From assembly GCA_009937555.1 (NCBI GenBank), contig JAACFD010000004.1:1-25473 (forward strand): a DNA stretch of 25,473 nt. Reading direction: 5' to 3'. Source of the DNA: Chlamydiales bacterium (GTDB lineage Bacteria; Chlamydiota; Chlamydiia; Chlamydiales; JAACFD01). The position numbers and the translations under genes are program-made. The notes below the pieces were generated by a model. The model did no database searches and was not told the origin of the DNA. It worked only from the letters and a program-made list of their open reading frames with translations. Positions 22,071 to 25,473 of the stretch are shown piece by piece; the first letter of the stretch is position 1; each line of letters opens with the position of its first letter.

Positions 22071-24230
22071 ATGGATGATGACAAAGAATTTATGGCTGGC
22101 GAGGAGTATAAGGCAGTAAGCTTTTCTCGTAACAAAGGTTTTTTTGAAACAAGCCAGGCTGTCCGCTTGTTTATTGGGATTTTCTTTTCACTAATTATTT
22201 TCTCTACCTTGCACTTTAGAGAAGTTAGAGTAGATATTCCTGAAATTGGCTCTCTAGCTTCTTACCCTATCGATGCAAAAGTTAGTTTTGAATACTTTGA
22301 TGATGAGACAACCAATACTCTGAAAGAAGAGTCTGTACGCGATATTGGGCATATTTACCAGATTGACAAAGAGCAAGTGGGTAATCGTAGTGCAGAATTT
22401 AGAACCTTTTTATTTTCCAAAGATTGGCGCAAACAGCTAGAATTGAGCACCTTTGAGGAAGTGTGGCAGGCTGGAGTATTACTGTCTGAAGCTTTAATAA
22501 AGGCTAGGTTTACAGACGGTCGTACTTACCAAAAAATGAAAGAAGTAACCTACCCACACCGTTACTATCAAGTTTTTGTGCCTGTATCAGATAATCTAGA
22601 GGAAATGAATCTTCCAGATCGCGTGTGGGAACAAATCGCATCGCTAGCTTTTGCGGAAAAGATCATGCAAACAGCTACTATGGACTTTGTAGTCGATTAC
22701 TTTAAAAAGAAGAATTGGAATTTAAAAAGCGATTACTCAGGTCGTTCAGAGTTAAAAAATGAAGTAAAAAAGAAGGTTCCTCCCTTTAGAAGTAAAGTTA
22801 AAAAAGGAGACCGAATTTTAGCTGATAAAGAACGCGTAACTTCTAGGCATACAGCAATGCTTCAGGAAATGAAACGAGCTTTAGCAGATAGCCGTAATGT
22901 CTGGCACTTACAAACTCTTCTAGGGACCTTAATCATCACCTTTTTATTTACAGGTATAAGTTCTGTCTATTTAAGAAGAAACCACGGCAATATATTCTAC
23001 TCAAACCGTAAATTAGCGTTAATTGTATCAGTAATAGCACTCACTATTATGATTGCAAAACTTTTAGAGCTACTTTTGCTTAATACATCAAATGAAGTTT
23101 TAGATAGAGTGCGCTATCCTTTATTTATCCCTTTTGTAGCTGTGTTGGTATGCTCTTTACTGCATTCTAGAGTTGCCTTTGTTGTAAGTGGCTTTATGGC
23201 TATTTTACTTATGATGAGTTTAGCTACCAAAAGAGATGGTTTTGTTACCATGAATCTTATTGTGTCTTTTGTAACTATACTTTCTACAAAATCCCTGCGC
23301 CGTAGACAAGAAATTTTCACCGTCTGTATGAAAGGGTGGTTTGCTTCAATACTTGTGGTGGTAGCTTATAACTTACATGCAGGAACTTTCTTACCAAAAG
23401 TATTGTTATTTGATGGACTTAGTTCATTTATCTTTATGCTACTAACAGCTGTTTTAGTTGTAGGTATTTTAGCTGTATTTGAATCAGTTTTTGGTATCAT
23501 GACTGATATTACTCTTATGGAGTACATGGACCCTAACCATGACCTACTGCGCCGACTCAGTATAGAGGCTCCAGGTACTTACCAGCACTCACTAGTTGTG
23601 GGAAGTTTGTCTGAAGCTGCAGCAGTTGCAATTGGAGCTAATGGGTTATTTTGTCGTGTAGCAACTCTCTATCATGATATTGGTAAATTGGTCACCCCAC
23701 AGTATTTTACCGAAAACTACCAAGGTGATGTCAATATCCACCAACTACTAACCCCAAAAGAGTCAGCCCAGGTAATTATTGCCCATGTTAGTGAAGGAGT
23801 AACAATGGCTAGAAAGGCAGGTATTCCTGAACAGTTTATTGATATTATAAAAGAGCACCATGGGACAACTCTGGTTTATTACTTCTACCATAAGCATAAA
23901 GAAAGTGTAGGTAAAGAAGTCGCAGAAGAAGAAATTGATAATTTTAGATATAGTGGTCCTAAGCCTAAGAGTAAAGAGTCCGCAATTATCATGATAGCAG
24001 ATTCTGTTGAAGCTGCCTCAAGATCACTTGAAGAGCATTCTGAAGATAAAGTTTCAGAACTTGTACATAGGCTTGTGAGAGAGAAGGCTGAAGATGGGCA
24101 GTTTGAAGAGTGCTGCTTAACTTTTGAAGAATTGGGCTTGGTGCAAAAAACAATTATTAAAACTTTAGTAGCTGCAGGGCACTCTAGAATAAAATATCCA
24201 AAAAGAGAAGAAGAGAAAAATACAGTATGA
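22071..24230 (+). CDS. PgpH-type HD phosphodiesterase (c-di-AMP), 7TM-HD family
   Basis: The 719-residue protein follows the PgpH/YqfF plan: one transmembrane helix at about 32-47, a large extracytoplasmic domain to about 278, seven membrane helices between about 279 and 473, then a cytoplasmic HD domain with H506 (PGTYQHSLVVG), H535-D536 (LYHDIGK), H572 (IIAHVSEG), H596-H597 (KEHHGTT) and D644 (MIADSVEA). PgpH hydrolyses cyclic di-AMP to pApA; all metal ligands are present. No Shine-Dalgarno sequence precedes the ATG at 22071; an alternative ATG at 22092 is no better. A three-codon ORF (22059-22070) ends exactly where the gene begins. It overlaps the helicase gene by 4 bases. Confidence 0.92.
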   Translation: MDDDKEFMAGEEYKAVSFSRNKGFFETSQAVRLFIGIFFSLIIFSTLHFREVRVDIPEIGSLASYPIDAKVSFEYFDDETTNTLKEESVRDIGHIYQIDKEQVGNRSAEFRTFLFSKDWRKQLELSTFEEVWQAGVLLSEALIKARFTDGRTYQKMKEVTYPHRYYQVFVPVSDNLEEMNLPDRVWEQIASLAFAEKIMQTATMDFVVDYFKKKNWNLKSDYSGRSELKNEVKKKVPPFRSKVKKGDRILADKERVTSRHTAMLQEMKRALADSRNVWHLQTLLGTLIITFLFTGISSVYLRRNHGNIFYSNRKLALIVSVIALTIMIAKLLELLLLNTSNEVLDRVRYPLFIPFVAVLVCSLLHSRVAFVVSGFMAILLMMSLATKRDGFVTMNLIVSFVTILSTKSLRRRQEIFTVCMKGWFASILVVVAYNLHAGTFLPKVLLFDGLSSFIFMLLTAVLVVGILAVFESVFGIMTDITLMEYMDPNHDLLRRLSIEAPGTYQHSLVVGSLSEAAAVAIGANGLFCRVATLYHDIGKLVTPQYFTENYQGDVNIHQLLTPKESAQVIIAHVSEGVTMARKAGIPEQFIDIIKEHHGTTLVYYFYHKHKESVGKEVAEEEIDNFRYSGPKPKSKESAIIMIADSVEAASRSLEEHSEDKVSELVHRLVREKAEDGQFEECCLTFEELGLVQKTIIKTLVAAGHSRIKYPKREEEKNTV

Positions 24231-25473
24231 CCAGCTTTGACAGCTTTGAACTTAGTGAAGGAATATTAAAGGCTTTAAAAGGGATGGGCTATGAAAAAGC
24301 CACCCCTATCCAAGAGGCAGTTTTACCAACCGTTTTAAAAAAAGAAAGTGTTCTTGCTTTAGCTGAGACAGGCTCTGGAAAAACAGCAGCCTGTGGAATA
24401 CCAGTATGTGAGCTTGTAGACAGTGAAAAGAAAGTAGCTCAGGCTTTAGTATTAGTCCCTACAAGAGAACTAGCCCTTCAGTATGCTACAGAGCTTCAAA
24501 ATATTGGGAAGTATAAAAATGTAGTGGTATTTGGAATTCTTGGTGGAGAGTGTATTGAGCTTCAGAAAGCAAAGATAGCTCATGGAGTACATATTATTGT
24601 GTCTACTCCTGGTCGTTTAATTGACTTAATTTATTCTCAGTCTATTGACCTATCTAGCATTGAAAGAGTTGTTTTAGACGAAGCAGATAAAATGGTGAGT
24701 ATGGGATTCATTGATGATGTTTCCTTTATCTTAGATTGTCTTATTCAGAAGTACCAATTTCTCATGTTCTCTGCAACGATGCCTAAAGAACTGAAAGAGC
24801 AAATGGTAAAATATCTGGGAGAACATAAAGAGTTTTTCTTAAATTCTAATAAGAAAGGGCCGGATAAATTACGTCACCTTCAGTACTTTTGCCATTTTAA
24901 AGAAAAGTCACAAGTGCTTCAGCAACTTATTAAGGATAAGAAGCCTAAGCAGAGTATGATCTTTTGCTCATCAAGGATAGAGTGTGAAAAGTTGCACAGA
25001 GAACTTTCTAAAAGTGTGAGTTCTGTTGACTATCTACATGGAGGGCTTAACCAGAACTTAAGAACAACGATTTCTCAAAAGTTTGATAAAGGTAGAATAC
25101 AGCACTTAGTAGTTACTGATGTTGCTGGAAGAGGCCTAGATTTTAAGGGAATTACCCATGTATTCATATACACTTTAACTAAAGATATTGATGCTTATGT
25201 ACATCGATCCGGTAGGACTGCGAGGAGCAACCGTGAGGGAGAGTGTATTAGTTTAGTGACAGCAAAAGACTTTGGTATTTTGGATCTTTTACTAAAAAAA
25301 ATAGGTAAAGAAGCTAATTGGATAAAAGCTCCTCCTCAGAAGAGAGAGCACGGTTCTAATAATCGTTCAAAGTCTTTTAAAGATAAGGCACCTACTAAAC
25401 GAGCAAGGCAAAAACCAGTACAACGTCAAGAGGTTGATAAACCATCAAACCCACCTAAAAAAGTTTCTATTTT
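24227..25473 (+). CDS. DEAD-box ATP-dependent RNA helicase (3' end beyond the window)
   Basis: The frame is open from the ATG at 24227 to the right edge, giving 415 residues with no stop. Motifs in order: Q motif (GYEKATPIQ, 21-29), motif I AETGSGKT (46-53), PTRELA (78-83), STPGR (126-130), DEAD (151-154), SAT (182-184), a late TDVAGRGLDF (297-306) and HRSGRTAR (326-333). It is an RNA-remodelling enzyme of the RhlE/CsdA/DbpA broad group, active in ribosome assembly or RNA decay. From about residue 366 the tail is basic and disordered (many K, R, P), as in cold-shock or ribosome-linked helicases. The ATGA overlap with the PgpH-like gene shows coupling. Confidence 0.95.
   Translation, partial: MTSFDSFELSEGILKALKGMGYEKATPIQEAVLPTVLKKESVLALAETGSGKTAACGIPVCELVDSEKKVAQALVLVPTRELALQYATELQNIGKYKNVVVFGILGGECIELQKAKIAHGVHIIVSTPGRLIDLIYSQSIDLSSIERVVLDEADKMVSMGFIDDVSFILDCLIQKYQFLMFSATMPKELKEQMVKYLGEHKEFFLNSNKKGPDKLRHLQYFCHFKEKSQVLQQLIKDKKPKQSMIFCSSRIECEKLHRELSKSVSSVDYLHGGLNQNLRTTISQKFDKGRIQHLVVTDVAGRGLDFKGITHVFIYTLTKDIDAYVHRSGRTARSNREGECISLVTAKDFGILDLLLKKIGKEANWIKAPPQKREHGSNNRSKSFKDKAPTKRARQKPVQRQEVDKPSNPPKKVSI

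Noticed and set aside
1..25473. CRISPR array, insertion sequence or prophage
   Set aside because: No regularly spaced repeats, transposase, integrase or phage structural genes were seen.

Overview
The window is a piece of a low-GC chromosome from a member of the Chlamydiota, probably an environmental or marine lineage outside Chlamydiaceae. The S21 protein shares most of its C-terminal half with chlamydial S21 as I recall it. Lon and DnaJ also carry strongly chlamydial stretches, for example the MEEALKTFMGAFGG segment in DnaJ. The order lon / tsaB / rpsU / dnaJ ... comEC ... ptsH / ptsI / ybaB / dnaX matches the C. trachomatis CT344-CT334 block as remembered, with a yycJ-ftsK pair (CT738-739 in C. 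trachomatis, from memory) in the middle. No database search was possible, so the taxonomic call rests on memory and inference.

Layout. 1-1103 (+): the 3' part of a SAP/DUF6434-like protein gene and a GNAT acetyltransferase gene, closed by a bidirectional hairpin terminator. tRNA-Leu(UAA) follows on the minus strand. 1302-5319 (-): a tightly packed operon lon - rfaE2-like adenylyltransferase - rhomboid protease, with a good sigma70-type promoter. 5589-7739 (+): tsaB, then a strong promoter and rpsU-dnaJ. 7758-8567 (-): YycJ-like metallo-hydrolase. 8767-10311 (+): a three-gene cassette of an uncharacterised protein, FliS (flagellin export chaperone) and a FliT/FlgN-like small helical protein. 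10313-13943 (-): tRNA-His, uppP, ftsK and a small overlapping membrane protein. 14061-16863 (-): two unrecognised genes followed by comEC. 17031-20083 (+): hprK-ptsH-ptsI. 20070-21866 (-): dnaX-ybaB. 22071 to the right edge (+): a PgpH-type c-di-AMP phosphodiesterase and a DEAD-box RNA helicase cut by the window end.

How it fits together. Most genes are housekeeping: proteolysis and folding (Lon, DnaJ, rhomboid), translation and tRNA modification (S21, TsaB), chromosome replication and segregation (DnaX, YbaB, FtsK), envelope (UppP, RfaE2-like) and signalling (HPrK-HPr-EI, PgpH). The PTS genes come without any enzyme II, so they look like a regulatory phosphorelay.

The exciting part is the fliS cassette. 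Flagellar chaperones are not part of the classical chlamydial gene set, and here they sit between two core chlamydial genes. That points to flagella, or a flagellin-like secreted filament, in this chlamydia. Other points worth a second look are a slippery A-run in dnaX that would give a short gamma-like product, tandem direct repeats over the hprK promoter, a strong hairpin just upstream of comEC, and two unrecognised genes upstream of comEC.
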